A stretch of 64,000 nucleotides of DNA. It comes from Seminavis robusta (lineage: Eukaryota; Bacillariophyta; Bacillariophyceae; Naviculales; Naviculaceae). A program made the translations under genes and the position numbers. Numbering within the stretch: position 1 is the first letter of the stretch; each line of letters starts with the position of its first letter. The stretch covers positions 1 to 64,000 of the forward strand of contig CAICTM010000256.1 of the NCBI GenBank assembly GCA_903772945.1. Reading direction: 5' to 3'. Positions 1-11,830 of this stretch are shown here, one piece after another. The notes under the pieces were generated by a model. That model was not told the origin of the DNA and ran no database searches. It worked only from the letters and a program-made list of their open reading frames with translations.

Positions 1-1217
1 TGTCTACCCGGCCTAAGAGATGCACGTGGAACCTTCCATGGCACGGATCGTTCCAATCCATCCCTCACTCCGAGCATGGAGCACCATCGAGTTCACAGCT
101 GTATGAGTGTTGCCAATGCCACCACTCACACAGACTTGGTTTAGGCACAAAGCAAATAGTAGCATTAACAGCTCTATACCTTAAGCCCAAACCACTTATA
201 GTACTGCTCAGCTAGCAGTAGCTCAGGCCATAGGTGTAGACAGGTGGTAGACAATAGCCTGATAGGGTCGCCAGATGATGTCATTGTCATTGCATGCAAA
301 GCTTGCCCTACCTAGCTTTTGAGTCTGGCTAATAATCTGTCGGTGCGTTGCGCCAGCCATTATAGTCCAGAGCATCAAAGTAGGAGCAAGTGTGCGTCTA
401 GAGGAATGTACCGCGGATCCGAAGAAGACTCGCACCTCTGCAGTCCTCTCGCTCCTCCTCATTCTTCATTCCTCTTCCAACAGACCAGAGCAATGATAAA
501 TGGTCACCTACAGATGGTTACTAGAGCTACACAAGCGCATTGCTCATGTTTTCGCTTTCCCTTACCCATCCCACCCTTTTGTTTTTGAAAAGAGTTCACA
601 GCTGTATGAGTGTTGCCAATGCCACCACTCACACAACTTGGGTTAGGCACAAAGCAATAGTAGCATTAACAGCTCTATAGCCTTAAGCCCAAACCACTTA
701 TTAGCACTCCTAGCAGCTAGCAGCTAGCTGTCAGGCCATAGTGTAGACAGGGGTAGACAATAGCCCTGTAGGTGTCCCAGAATGTCATTGCATGCATGCA
801 AAGCTTGCCTACCTAGCTTTATGAGTCTGGCTATAATCTGTCGTGCGTTGCCGCCAGCATTATAGCCCAAGCAAAATAGTGCATAGCCCAGCGGTGGGTC
901 GCGGCAGCAACAACAATAACATCTTGGACCGTTGCAGCATCGGGGACATGGGCAAGTGGCCTTCGTTGCTGGAGGAGCAGGTGATCTGCTTAGCTAGCTA
1001 CAGAGAGCGGAGCCATTACCACAGACATCCCATGCGCCGTCACATAGTGCCAGCCTGCAGCAACAACGTTTTGCCGTGGAATTGAAGATCGGTTGTAAAG
1101 CAATGCCAGGCGAAAACATCATATTTGTATTCCGTCGATTTGAGCAGCTAGATCTATAATGCAAACTAAAATTACGTATAGAAAATGTATAATATGATAC
1201 AACTTGTCACATCAGGT
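1..1217. repeat. Gene-free stretch with a direct duplication of about 275 bp
   Basis: No credible gene is seen here. Positions 91-368 recur at about 594-870 in the same orientation, and both copies begin GTTCACAGCTGTATGAGTG. The copies differ mainly by one-base and short indels rather than substitutions. The spacer (about 370-593) is unrelated to the repeat. Short open frames across the duplication do not agree between copies, so they are not coding. Confidence 0.8.
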
Positions 1218-4200
1218 TCAATTTTTGCCGCTCGCTTTGTTGCTGCTCTTCAATTCGTTCAGCACCTCAGCGCTAGCTTTCTTGCGCTTGGCGATTTTGC
1301 GAGCGGTTTCACCCTTGGCAGTTTCAATGTCAACCGACTCGGGGTAGATGAAAACTAGCAATCGAATGTTGGCCAGACTAGCGCCTTGACTCACCGCAAT
1401 GTGTAGCGGAATTTGACCTTTCCGGTCTTGCTTTTTTAGGGCACGAGGACACGCTTTGATCAGAATCTTGATGAGGGGTAGTGGGATATTCTTCTCCACC
1501 GCAAAGTGCAACGGAGTGTATCCGTTATCGCACTGGGTGTCACAGGCCTCGGGGAACGTGCCGATCAGTTTGTCAAACAAATTCGCTGGAAATGCTCGTT
1601 GTGCAGCTATGTGGAGAGGGAGGCGTCCAACCTTGTCCTTCTCTTCTGCCTTCGATGAGTCTCTCTCGATCAAACCAATAAAGCCCTCGGGGTTGTCGAC
1701 TAGAAGTTTCTGCAATTCCGTGGGTTCTTCGTCGCTAGCATCATTGTCGCCCCCTGACTTCTTCTTTCTCAGTTTACTTCTGTCCCTGCGGGATGGATCA
1801 TCGCCAAGTTTCTTGGCTGAGTTGGATCGTTTTATAGAGGCGGCTCGAGATTTGGGTGCAGTGGCATAGGACCCCCCCTTCTCGCCCTTGGCCTCTTTGT
1901 AAGCACCAGCTACGCCCAAGGATTTTGTTCGGCGGGGAACACCTTTGCCAGTTTTGCTAGACTTGACAAGAGTTCCACTTTTTGAAGTCACCTGGTTTTC
2001 TGTGTTGGATCGCTTCACAGACCGAGTCTTGGCATCAACGGATAGTCGTGCAGTGCGACGAGACTTGGATGTGGCCTTTGATTCGTCCGTGCCCTTTGAG
2101 GTCGGAGACTTTGATCTGTGCCTAGTAGATTTGGAAGAGCCACTTCCTTTTGCAAGGATTCCAGAGGCTATGGTTGCTCGTCTTTTCTTTTCGGATTTTG
2201 GTGTCAAAAGGTTACTTCCACTACTTGCCCGCTTTTGCTCTTTGAATGGGACCATTTCAGTGATGGTATCAGCATCCGTGTCTGTGTCCATGTCCGCACT
2301 TGCGCATCTTCGAAGCTTGTCCTTTTTGAGGGGAGGCAACTTCTTATGACCGCTGGCATCCATGCCAGCGCTCTTCCCAAATCCTTTGAGAGAGGCCGCT
2401 CGACTGACCTTTGTGTTGTTGCCTGGGTTCTTTTCGTCCTTTGGACTTTTGTCGTCAGTGTCATCGCTTATGTTGCGCACTAGCTTGGCCTTCTTGGATC
2501 CATCCTTCTTGTTGGAGTGCTGACTGGAAGATAGGTCATCCTTCTTCTTCTTGTCGCGTTTTTTTTCTTCCTTTGCTTTTCCTTCCCAGTCGAAACCGCC
2601 GTTCTTTTTGACAAGATCTCTCTTCGATCTTGGCTTCTTATGAGTTTTCTTTGGCTTGGGAGAGTCGGACCCCTCAACGGAACCCCCTTTAACACTGTCA
2701 TCCTGCAAGCTGTCGTCCATGGAAAAAGCGCCAAAACTGAGTAGCGAGGCCCGCTTTGAGCGCGCGTTCTTAGCAGCGTTCTTCCCTCCTGGCAAAGGCA
2801 TATGTTCGATCTCAAACAGGTCTTTCACTTTGTGCTTCTTTTGGGAAGATACCCGGGGTGACATTGATGGGTCCAAATAGTCAGTCCTTACTTCATCCTT
2901 GTCCGGATCGTCCCAGTTCACTATTCTGCAACTGCTCGACATTACCATGTCTACGGATGCCTCTGTCCCTCCCGAAGAATTCGAGTCGGAATCCATTATA
3001 GATCCATTCTCGAACTCGTCCCATAGGTCTACTGAATCACCCGAATTGTCCATCATTGGATTGTCAAAATCATCAAGACCACCATTGCTAGATCTTGTAG
3101 CCGAAACGAGGTTTCCAAAAGATCCCGACTTGGATTGATTCTCAGGCGTCGCATTCCGAGCAAGAACAGCCGCCACTTCACGCGGACGGAGAGCATCTCC
3201 TTTGGGCTTCTGGCTTGCAACGAACTTGGCGTGCTTGTTTGATTTTCCCTTCTTTTTGTCAGAATCTTCCTCGCCACTGAAGCCATGGCCACTGTCACTA
3301 CGTTGGCTGTTGTCTAAGGGGTCACTATCAGAGTTCTCGTCACTGCTGTAACTGATAATGTGATCCGTGACAGATTCGTCCTCGAAATCGCTATCATCCC
3401 TCTTGGAATGGTCGCTGTGTAACAACCCACCACCAACAGCGTTTCTCATGCTGAATGTTCTCACAACTTTGTTGCCTTTCTTCTTCCGAGGTTCATTTAG
3501 ACTGATTGACCGCACTGGTTTGCTTCGACAATTTCTCAAGGGATTTCCCTCGTCATCCGGGTCGTCGTTCATACCCAAGCTTTTTGGCATGAAACCAGCG
3601 AGACCCTGATTCTTTACAGAGCTCCGGCCTTTTCTGGCCTTGGCGACCAAGCCATCCATCGCAATGTCACCACTCAAGGGGAGCATGTGTGAAGTATCTA
3701 GCATGCTGCTGCTTGCACTATGAATGAAGGCAAGATCTTTTGCTTTTGAGGAAAGCTCATGGGCTCTTCCCAGAGCAGTGCAGCTCCTGACGCTTCTCTC
3801 GAGGTCGCTGTCCTCGTCGGAATCGGTGTCATCGTCACGTCGCGGGCTCATGGTGTATTTACTGACCAGTTCCCCATAGCCCATTGACTTTTTCTTTTTG
3901 CCCCTTCGACCTGGACTCTTTCCAGCTGCCGCGGGGCCGCTCATCGTGCTAAGAGCGCTTTCAGTGCTTTCGAGGCTGGTTCCACTTTTTAAAGAGTCAT
4001 GGAGTGATTTCTTTTTCGTCTTGCTTTTTTTGTTGAGCATTCGATCCAACTTTGCTGCGCGCCCCCCTCCTCCGCTCTTGTTACTTCCTGTGCTACCACT
4101 ACCGGTGCTTCCATGGCTGTTCCCGCTTTTGATAGAATCATTAAAGGATTTTTGTTGCTTGGCACCCTTTTCACTTCCAATTTTCCTGTCCAGCTTATTG

Positions 4201-7095
4201 CTGCTGGTGCCAGTACCATCTACAACACCGTCACTCTTGGCTCGTCGCACCTTTTTCTTTGCATCCTTGTCGGTATCCTCGTGTTGGTTGTCGTTACTTG
4301 CCTTTGTTTTTTTGGCATCTCCGTCAACTGCGGTATCCGAATCTTTTTGTTCGACACTGGCTCTTCGTCTGTTATGGTTGTTGCGATGTTGTGAGCTATC
4401 AAGGGCACTGCTCTTGCCTCGAGAACTGGAATTGAGATCAGATTCGGAATCATTGCCCAAGAGACTGGATCGCTTGTGACTGGAATCTTTTACGTCACGG
4501 GATTTTCCGCGTCTCGACACACTACGGCGTCTCTTGCTATTATCGGGAGGGGAATCCTCCTTGGGATCGACGCTTCCCCTACGGCGTCGATGTTGGTCTG
4601 GCGTGAGTTGTTGTTGTTGATGCTGCGAATTTTCCACTCGTTCAACACTCGCACGTCGTCTCCTACTGCCGTTCATCTCTCCAGCAGGTTCTCGACTGAC
4701 ACTGCGTCCGACCGAGCCTCGTCTGCTGCCATCACCACCTCGGTCTCGACTCACGCTGCGACCGACCGAGCCTCGCCTGCTTCCATCGCCTCCTCGTCTA
4801 CTTCCATCGCCTCCTCGCCTACTTCCATCGCCTCCTCGTTCCCGGCTGACGCTACGTCCCACACCACCTCTTCTGCCTCCCTCACTCCGTTCCGAGTTTT
4901 GTCCCATGCTGGTCCGTCTGTTGTTGTTGTTGTCGGCGGACCCGCCGTGTCCTATACTGCCCATTCTCTTCGGCCGATGATCGCCACTCATGCGTCTTCC
5001 ATTCGAAAGTCTCCGTCCTGCACCACCATTGGACGGTCTCCGTCCGCCGAACCCCATACTGCCCTTTCGTACCGACGGGCCACGATGATCGGAATCGTCG
5101 TCGTCTTCGGTTTGTCCGTATCCCATACTGCGCCGTTGTTTGTGCGCACCACTCATGCGACGTCCCGCACCGCCCATGTCTCCATATAATTCTTCGGGAC
5201 TGGGCATGCCTCGACCGTATAATTCTTCGGGACTGGGCATGCCACCACCACCGCCCATGGGTTCGTTGTATCCCAAATCATGATGGTCATCGTGTTCGTC
5301 ATGATGGGCCATGGAAGCATGTAACGAGTTGGTCAGTTGTATTTGCTGCTGTACGCGAATGTTGGTGACACTGGAACTTCGTTGCATCATACTGCGTCGT
5401 CCGCCACGTCCGGGTCCTCCACCACGCCCGGGTCCTCCACCTCGTCCTGGTCGACGCCGTGGTACGCGGGAGAGACTGGCATTTCCGAGGCCACTTTCGA
5501 GGGAGCCGCCCAAGGACTGACTGGACAAGGGGGCGGCAGTTGCCGATTTACTTTGTCCTCTTTCTAATTTGTTGTCCAATTTCCCTCCACTGGAGTACCG
5601 ACGAGGCGCAATTCTTCGCACGTATTCTTCGCCATTATTGTCTCCACCAAAATCGTCGCCATCGTCGTCGTCATTTTCGTCATCATCGTATGATTGTTGA
5701 TCGTATCCACCGTCCCGATGGAGGTCCTGTTGATGGAGGCTGTGGTTGGACCCCGTGGGCATGGCGGCTCCGTATCCCAAGTCTTCTTCATCGGGCATTG
5801 AAGCAGGAGCCTGTGGATGATGATTGTCATGACTACTACTGTGTTGTCGGGCCAATCGTTGTGCCAATCGTTCCGACGTTGAGAGTTCCTTGGGTTCTTC
5901 TTCCTCTTCTTTTTGGTCGTCTGCTGCTGAATCCTCTTCCTGATCTTCCTGTTCTACTTCTTCTTCTTCTGCAGGTGTTTCCGTCTCGTTTTTTGTCTTG
6001 TCCTTTTTCTTTTCTTTCTTGCTAGCGGTAGTATCATCACCATCCTCCTCCTCTTTGGTGGGTGGTTCTGGTTCTGCATTGGCTTCCAATACTCCGGGAT
6101 GACTTAAAATTTTACTGACATCAGGAGCATCATTGGAGGACTTGGCATTTCGACTGCTACGAAAAGTCCCTCGCAGACCTAGAGTACTCATACTGGCGGC
6201 TCCAAAATCTTTAATGGTTCCAATTCCAGCTTTCGTGATGCCAATTCCAGCGCCCATTCCCGCCTTGGTGATTCCCCGGGTGATTCCAACCCCCAATTCA
6301 CCCACTTTGAGGCCAGCACCAATTCCAGCGGCTGCCACGCCCATGCCCGTTTTGGCTACCGCGGCGCCACCACCCGCCACGGCACCAATTCCAGCGGCAG
6401 CGGCTGCTACTACCGCCGGTTTGTGGGATGCGACGGGACTCTTTGGGGCGGCTGTCTGTGCAATCAAATCAAAAGTGGTTTGTTCCAAACTTTTCTTGAC
6501 TGGTTTTGGCTTGTCGTCTTCTTCTTCCTCGTCGGAAGAAGAGTCCAAGTCTCCCCAGTGACCACCACCACTGGCTGCTGCTGCTGGCTGTGAATTGTTG
6601 TTCTTTTCCTTCTTATTATTAGGAGTAGTCACGCTAATGGTGGGAGCAACCGCAATGGTACCACGCCGTTTCGCAGCGGCAGCTCCTGATTGACTACTCG
6701 TAGGCATATTACGGGCCGACTGTTGGGTGCCAAAGGACTGTCGCATGCCGACGCCTCGAGTCGCCTTTCGTCCTCCCAAGCTACCTGTCGTCTTGGGAGC
6801 TGCATGACGACTACTACTCCCGACATTCAAGTCTCTCATGGATCCAGGTTTCTTGGGAGATGCCAGTGCTGCTTTCTTGACCTATATATATATATACCCA
6901 CACCATATATATACCCAAAGCAAAGAACAATTGGTCAGAACGTCAGCCATTAAGCTCCTGCTACCCAATCGGGGTATATACCCCACTATCTAACTAGATA
7001 ACTAGATAACGTACCGATGCCGTATCCTTCTCATCCTTACTATTACTGGTGCCATCTTTCTTGCCAAATACACTTTGGAGTTTAAGCGGCCCCAT
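1218..7095 (-). CDS. Large charged low-complexity protein with C-terminal ankyrin repeats
   Basis: Two exons: 7015-7095 and 1218-6881, with a 133-bp intron (GTACGT donor, TATAG acceptor, phase 0). The product is 1914 residues. Exon 1 begins MGPLKLQSVFGKK; it replaces the internal Met at 6839, because the frame stays open upstream to a good acceptor. Order of parts: a basic/Ser-rich N terminus; a Gly/Ala-rich stretch at about 180-265 resembling a glycine zipper (GIGAG, GMGAGIGITKAGIG); acidic and basic low-complexity tracts; a tandem SR/RG-type repeat (GGDGSRRGGDGSRRG); long Lys/Ser/Asp-rich sequence; and three ankyrin units in the last 140 residues (GRLPLHIAAQ, GYTPLHFAVE, GQIPLHIAVS). Ankyrin units usually bind proteins. 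The rest looks disordered. Function is unknown; a scaffold is inferred only from composition. Confidence 0.85.
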
Positions 7096-9040
7096 CGTCG
7101 TGGGCTTCAATAACATTGTCTATCTCTGAAGCAATGGTTTTTTTTCTTTTGTGCTGCCTGCAACTTTCCCACCGCTTGTTATTGGTGCGTGGTTGCCGCC
7201 ACATAACCTCGATGGCCACACACAAAAGGGTTGGTGATAAAAGCAGACACAACACGTTACGCGAGAGACTTTCAGTTGCTCTTTCAGTCATTCCGTTCGC
7301 GAACCAGGATTCAATAGAGACATGGATTGAATGCTGCAGATAACTAATTGGATAAAGCATTGTATAGCATGGCCTGTAGTATCAGACCGCTTGCTTGTTT
7401 ACTCGACTAGTGGTGCTTGTTGCCTGCTACCGGTACGGTAGTACCGGATGCTATTGGTAACATTCTCTGCTCCCACGGTGCATCTGCATGCATGCAAAGT
7501 ACAATGTTGACCCTCGTTGTAAGTAACAAATTTTTATTAAGGTTGTTCTCCTCGGCGGAGCCATAGAGGACCCGTATACCTCAGACATGCAAAGGTGCCT
7601 ACTTGGGAGGGGCCTAGAACTGACCTCCCACCAGAATTAAACAAAATCCAATGGGCTCGCATACAATGCAATCTCAATGGGCTAAGTTGCCCTCTAGTTA
7701 AGTACTAAGACGATTTGGCAGATGGTGCCGGTACCTTGTGCTTTGCTTCACCCTCGTTGTAACAGCCAACAGGGAGGACAGAGCAAGGTGCTATAGGATC
7801 AGTTCTACCGTACGGTATCATACTCGCGAAGAAACCCAACTCTGCTGTTTGTCTCTGTACCAAAAATTTCCGAAGTATTATAATGGTAGATACAGATAGG
7901 AAGGAACTACTTGGAAGATGCTTATCATCCCTGTGCGTTGCCCAGAGCACAAACCCTGTCAAGCAAGCTACTGCTCATTGCTGATTATCTTCATTCCATG
8001 TCCTTTCAATCGAGGTCATGCACAGGTCATTGTGCCAAAGGCTCTTGGACAAAACAGTCGACTTTCAGGCAAAAACCCAAAAATATGACTTAGACAGCTA
8101 ACTTGCAGTAGCCAGTCTCATTCATGCTTATCTACTCGTATAAGGTTCCAGTGTTCCAGTGGTAACAACTTCCTGTACCAAAGCAACTTGTTCAACCATG
8201 ATCTTTATTTCTTTGAAACACATCTGTTGTTCTTTGGACCTGTTTGTGGCAGTTTTGCAAGGCACTAGCTAGCTGAAGGCCGGTAAATCGAGTGAGTTAT
8301 CACAGTTTCTAAAAGCTAGTAGACTAGCTAGCTAGCTAGCCAGCTAGCTAGTAGAGAGTCTAGATTTATTGCTATCACTATAACTTGGAGCCTGGCTACG
8401 TACCATAGCTATGCTTATTCACCTCTTGCCTGTAACTCTCTTTTGGCAACTCTAGCTACTAGAAGACTAGTGGGCTGCTCGAGATGGTCTGGGGTGCGAG
8501 TTGAGTGGATGCTGAGGTGGAGCAACCTAAATCGGGACTTGAAAGTCCTCTTGAACTGATGTGCTGGGAGGATGGGAGAATGGACTTGTACAGTACCGTT
8601 GGGATGGACGAAGATATGTGCTTTCTCGTTGTTGAACACAGGCTTTCTCAAGTCGAAATTGGAATGCGGCTATCGTACCGTACTCGCGCAAATATTCGGA
8701 TCTAAGTCACCTTGGTGCAGTGCAGTGCAATAGCAGGAGCCAAAGGTTGTCCTTGGAATGAAGAGACGTATGCATTGATACCGTGGCTGGCACCTCAGCT
8801 CATGAGTTTTGGTTTTTTCCGTGATTAAATTATAAAAATTCAATTCGTGACTGCGGGAATGGACTTGCTTGGGTACTTGATCTTTTCTTGGCAGCTGCGG
8901 ATAGCAGACGTGCCTGTTGACAGCATCAACGTCTCCATCGTGGATCAAACGTACCGTCTCTATCGATGTTGCTATGCTGCCAAGGCAGAAGGCTCATAAT
9001 CTTGAACTGCTTCTTGGGTTTCACCTATCGTTCAACAGCA
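7096..9040. other. Intergenic stretch without a supported gene
   Basis: Only short, compositionally unconvincing open frames occur, for example about 85 codons on the minus strand at 7705-7962. A GCTA-type microsatellite lies at about 8314-8354. Short palindromes such as GGTACC, CTAGCTAG and TACCGGTA are frequent. The final part must hold the promoter and 5' UTR of the TatD gene, but no clear core promoter was seen. Confidence 0.6.
8314..8354. repeat. GCTA microsatellite
   Basis: A run of (CTAG)n/(GCTA)n units with a few interruptions. The same motif recurs as a pure run at 29978-30006. Confidence 0.85.
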
Positions 9041-9937
9041 ATGACGACACCAACTGCCACCACTACCCAATCCTCGCCGCCTTTGGTGGACATTGGGATC
9101 AACCTGACTCACAAACAATTCCATCGAGATCGAGAGGACGTCATTCACCGAGGTTTGGAACAAGCCAATGTGAGAGCTCTCATTTTGACTGGCACGTCCG
9201 TAAAGGCCAGCCAGGAAGCACAACAGTACTGCGCCACGGCACAGTCTTCCTGTCCCGACGTACAGCTCTACTGCACAGCCGGAGTTCATCCCCACGACGC
9301 CAAGCGCTGCAATGACGACACTACTATAGAGAGTTTGCGACGCTTGGCCAGCACCGATCAAGTAGTGGCCATTGGGGAATGCGGTCTGGATCACAATCGC
9401 AACTTTTCACCACCAGATGTCCAACGGCACTGGTTTGTGCAACAGCTCGAATTGGCCCGTGAACTGCAGCTGCCCGTCTTTTTGCACGAACGGGATGCCC
9501 ATGCCGATTTCTTCCAAATTCTTTCCCAGTACGCGGACAAGCTACCGGCGTCGATTGTCCATTGCTTTACCGGCACACAGGACGCTTTGAATGATTATTT
9601 GTCCCTGCCCAACTGCTACATTGGCATTACGGGATGGGTCTGTGACGAGCGACGGGGGTTGGCACTGCGCAAGATTGTGCCGCTCATACCCGACGATCGC
9701 CTCATGATTGAAACCGATGCTCCCTTTTTGTACCCTCGGGATTTGCCCCCCGATCGTCGAACATCCAAAAAAGATCGCCGCAATGAACCTGCCTATTTGA
9801 ACCACATTTGCGATTCCGTGGCAGCCTGTCGTGGTCAGACCAGTGAGCATTTGGCCAAGATTACCACGGCCAATGCTGTGAGGTTCTTTCGGTTGCCAAT
9901 GGCTCCGCCAGAGGAAGCGTCGGAATCAAAGGAATAG
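9041..9937 (+). CDS. TatD-family metal-dependent deoxyribonuclease
   Basis: About 298 residues from the Met at 9041; the frame is open to an earlier Met at 8966, which would add 25 residues. Family motifs stand in order: DIGINLTH (metal-binding Asp and His), GVHPHDAKR, GECGLD (Glu ligand), FLHERDAH, HCFTG and ETDAPFLYPR. Length and all expected ligands fit an active TIM-barrel TatD enzyme, a family of Mg-dependent 3'-5' nucleases linked to DNA repair and apoptosis-like DNA degradation. The start at 9041 (MTTPTATTTQ) sits close to the domain; the longer form has a hydrophobic N terminus that could be a targeting sequence. No intron is seen. Confidence 0.93.
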   Translation: MTTPTATTTQSSPPLVDIGINLTHKQFHRDREDVIHRGLEQANVRALILTGTSVKASQEAQQYCATAQSSCPDVQLYCTAGVHPHDAKRCNDDTTIESLRRLASTDQVVAIGECGLDHNRNFSPPDVQRHWFVQQLELARELQLPVFLHERDAHADFFQILSQYADKLPASIVHCFTGTQDALNDYLSLPNCYIGITGWVCDERRGLALRKIVPLIPDDRLMIETDAPFLYPRDLPPDRRTSKKDRRNEPAYLNHICDSVAACRGQTSEHLAKITTANAVRFFRLPMAPPEEASESKE

Positions 9938-10335
9938 TCATTGGGGATGCGAAAGCCAGAAGCAAGAGAAACGGGGATATTCTTCCTAGATAGATATTTT
10001 TTCTGCATGTAACTCATGTGACTCTCTGTGAATTGTGTCTATATAAATATGGTTCCATGGGTTTGTTGTTCTCTTGTGGTGGTGCTGGTACCTGTGGAAG
10101 CTTGAACTTCCGGGTGCAACTCGAAACATCGGTACCCTTCCGGCTATGATGGCTTGAACGATCCTCCCGCGACAGGAGGGGGTTTCACAATATTGTGCTC
10201 TAGGTGTTATTGCTGTAGTGGTATACGGTAGGTATAACGGAGACCACCATCATCACGTTTTGATCTATTAATAATCACTGCTACCATTCTACTGGCACTG
10301 GCATTGTTGAGATAGTTCCTCCTCTTGGTAGTGTC
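9938..10335. other. Intergenic, AT-rich box before the ankyrin gene
   Basis: No gene. A TATATAAATATGG stretch lies near 10040, roughly 290 bp upstream of the next ATG. It could be a TATA box or merely AT-rich 3' sequence of the TatD gene. Confidence 0.4.
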
Positions 10336-11491
10336 ATGTCTTCTGATTGTATTGCTACCAATTATGGTACTGGCACTGAAACCACTGCTGTTGCCAATAG
10401 CAACAGTGCACTCAACAATAAGAAACAGAAAATGTCTGCTGCCTTTGATTCTCTTCTGTTTGCTGACGATTTGATTTTGATCGAAGGCATTCTCCCTTTT
10501 GTTGGTGTTGGACAGTACGCTTTTGTAGCAGCTGTGAACAAAAAGATGAATCAACTCTACAAAGAGTACTGTGAAATTGAACTCAAGAAAAATCCAAGAA
10601 TGGTAACCGATAACCCCTATGGTTGGCCTTCTAGACATGCTGCGGAAAGCACGGACACTGTTTTAAGCGAAACGTTTTGCAATTTGCTCTGTGCAGAGTA
10701 CTGGCTCAAGGACAACTCCAGCAACAAAAAACCTGATCGTAATCATGTTTGTGCTGCAATTGCCAAAATTGGAAATCATACTGTCATGAAATGGGCACGA
10801 CAAGAAGGATTCCCATGGAATGAGCGGACATGTGCTGCAGCTGCTGGAAATGGAAATTTGAAAATGCTCCAATGGTTAAGAGAGCATGGTTGTCCATGGG
10901 ATGAATCAGCATGTGCCGATGCTGCACTAAATGGTCATTTGGGAGTTCTCCAATGGCTGAGAGAGAATGGTTGTCCATGGAGTGCATTGACGTGTGCTAC
11001 AGCTGCTGAAGGTGGCCATTTGGAAATTTTAAAGTGGGCACGTGAAAATGGTTGTTCATTGAATGCATGGACATGCTTGCGGGCCGCCAAAAATGGCCAT
11101 TTGGAAATTCTCCAATGGTCAAGAGAGAATGGTTGTCCATGGAGCGAATGGACATGTGCTGGAGCTGCTGAAAATGGACATTTGGAGATTATAAGTGGGC
11201 TGCGAAAATGGTTGTCCATGGAATGAAGAAACTGTGTTGAAGCTGCTAGGTGGACATTTGGAAATTTTTAAGTGGGCTCGTTCAAATGGTTGTCCATGGG
11301 ATGAACGGACTTGTGCCCATGCTTCTGAAGGTGGGTACTTGGAAATTTTGAAGTGGGCTCGTGAAAATGGGTGTCCATGGGATGAAGGGACATGGCAGCG
11401 TGCCAGAAGAAGCAGAAGAAGCAACAAAACCCAAGTGATCCAGTGGCTACGCAACAATGACTGCCCTGGGTCTCATGATGAAGGAAACTAA
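10336..11491 (+). pseudogene. F-box-like/ankyrin-repeat gene with broken frame
   Basis: The N terminus (MSSDCIATNYG, then LPFVGVGQYAFVAAVNKKMN) resembles a degenerate F-box. It is followed by ankyrin-like units of about 35 residues with the signature HLEILxWxRENGCPW and a Cys-Ala-Ala turn. The frame runs to a stop at 11226 after 296 codons. The repeat signature continues in another frame from about 11195 to 11491. Near 11185-11205 the sequence is short of bases relative to neighbouring units, and a further pair of compensating small losses is visible near 11235-11255. The paralogue at 44964 is uninterrupted. The truncated 296-residue form could still be made. Because the units are near-identical, an assembly error is an alternative to real decay. 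Confidence 0.75.
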
Positions 11492-11830
11492 CAAACAGCA
11501 TTTATGGTAAGGTTAGATATTGATTTATTAATCTATACATACACTGTAGATACTCTCCCTAACTCTCCTGGGAGGCGTCATTTGATTGCGCGGAGAGCAG
11601 GTGCACGGTGGCATACGGTGTATCCTCGTAGTGAATGAAGGTCCCAGGTGTTGGGCCGCATCTATCTGGTCCAAGGAGTAGTTCCAGATGTGTGGGTTGA
11701 GCACGGCGCAGGAGCTGGTGTGGAGTGTGATTTTGGTCCAGGTGTAGGACCAGGGGGTGGGACCATCTGTTGCAGCCAACGTTGACGACTTGCAGCAGCG
11801 TCTGTCAGTTGTACTTGACTCGCTACTTTA
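11492..11830. other. Intergenic, no gene seen
   Basis: Space between convergent genes. It contains AT-rich 3' sequence and a GGTGTGG/GGTCCAGGTG-rich patch near 11640-11760. No RNA gene or coding frame could be supported. Confidence 0.6.

Noticed and set aside
4476-5189. 237-codon open frame on the plus strand
   Set aside because: It lies antisense to the SR/RG-repeat part of the ankyrin protein; its Ser/Thr/Ala composition is the mirror of that repeat.
5459-6025. 188-codon plus-strand frame
   Set aside because: Shadow of the same minus-strand gene, with no domain and no start context.
7705-7962. 85-codon minus-strand frame in the gap before the TatD gene
   Set aside because: No motif and no splice-linked extension.
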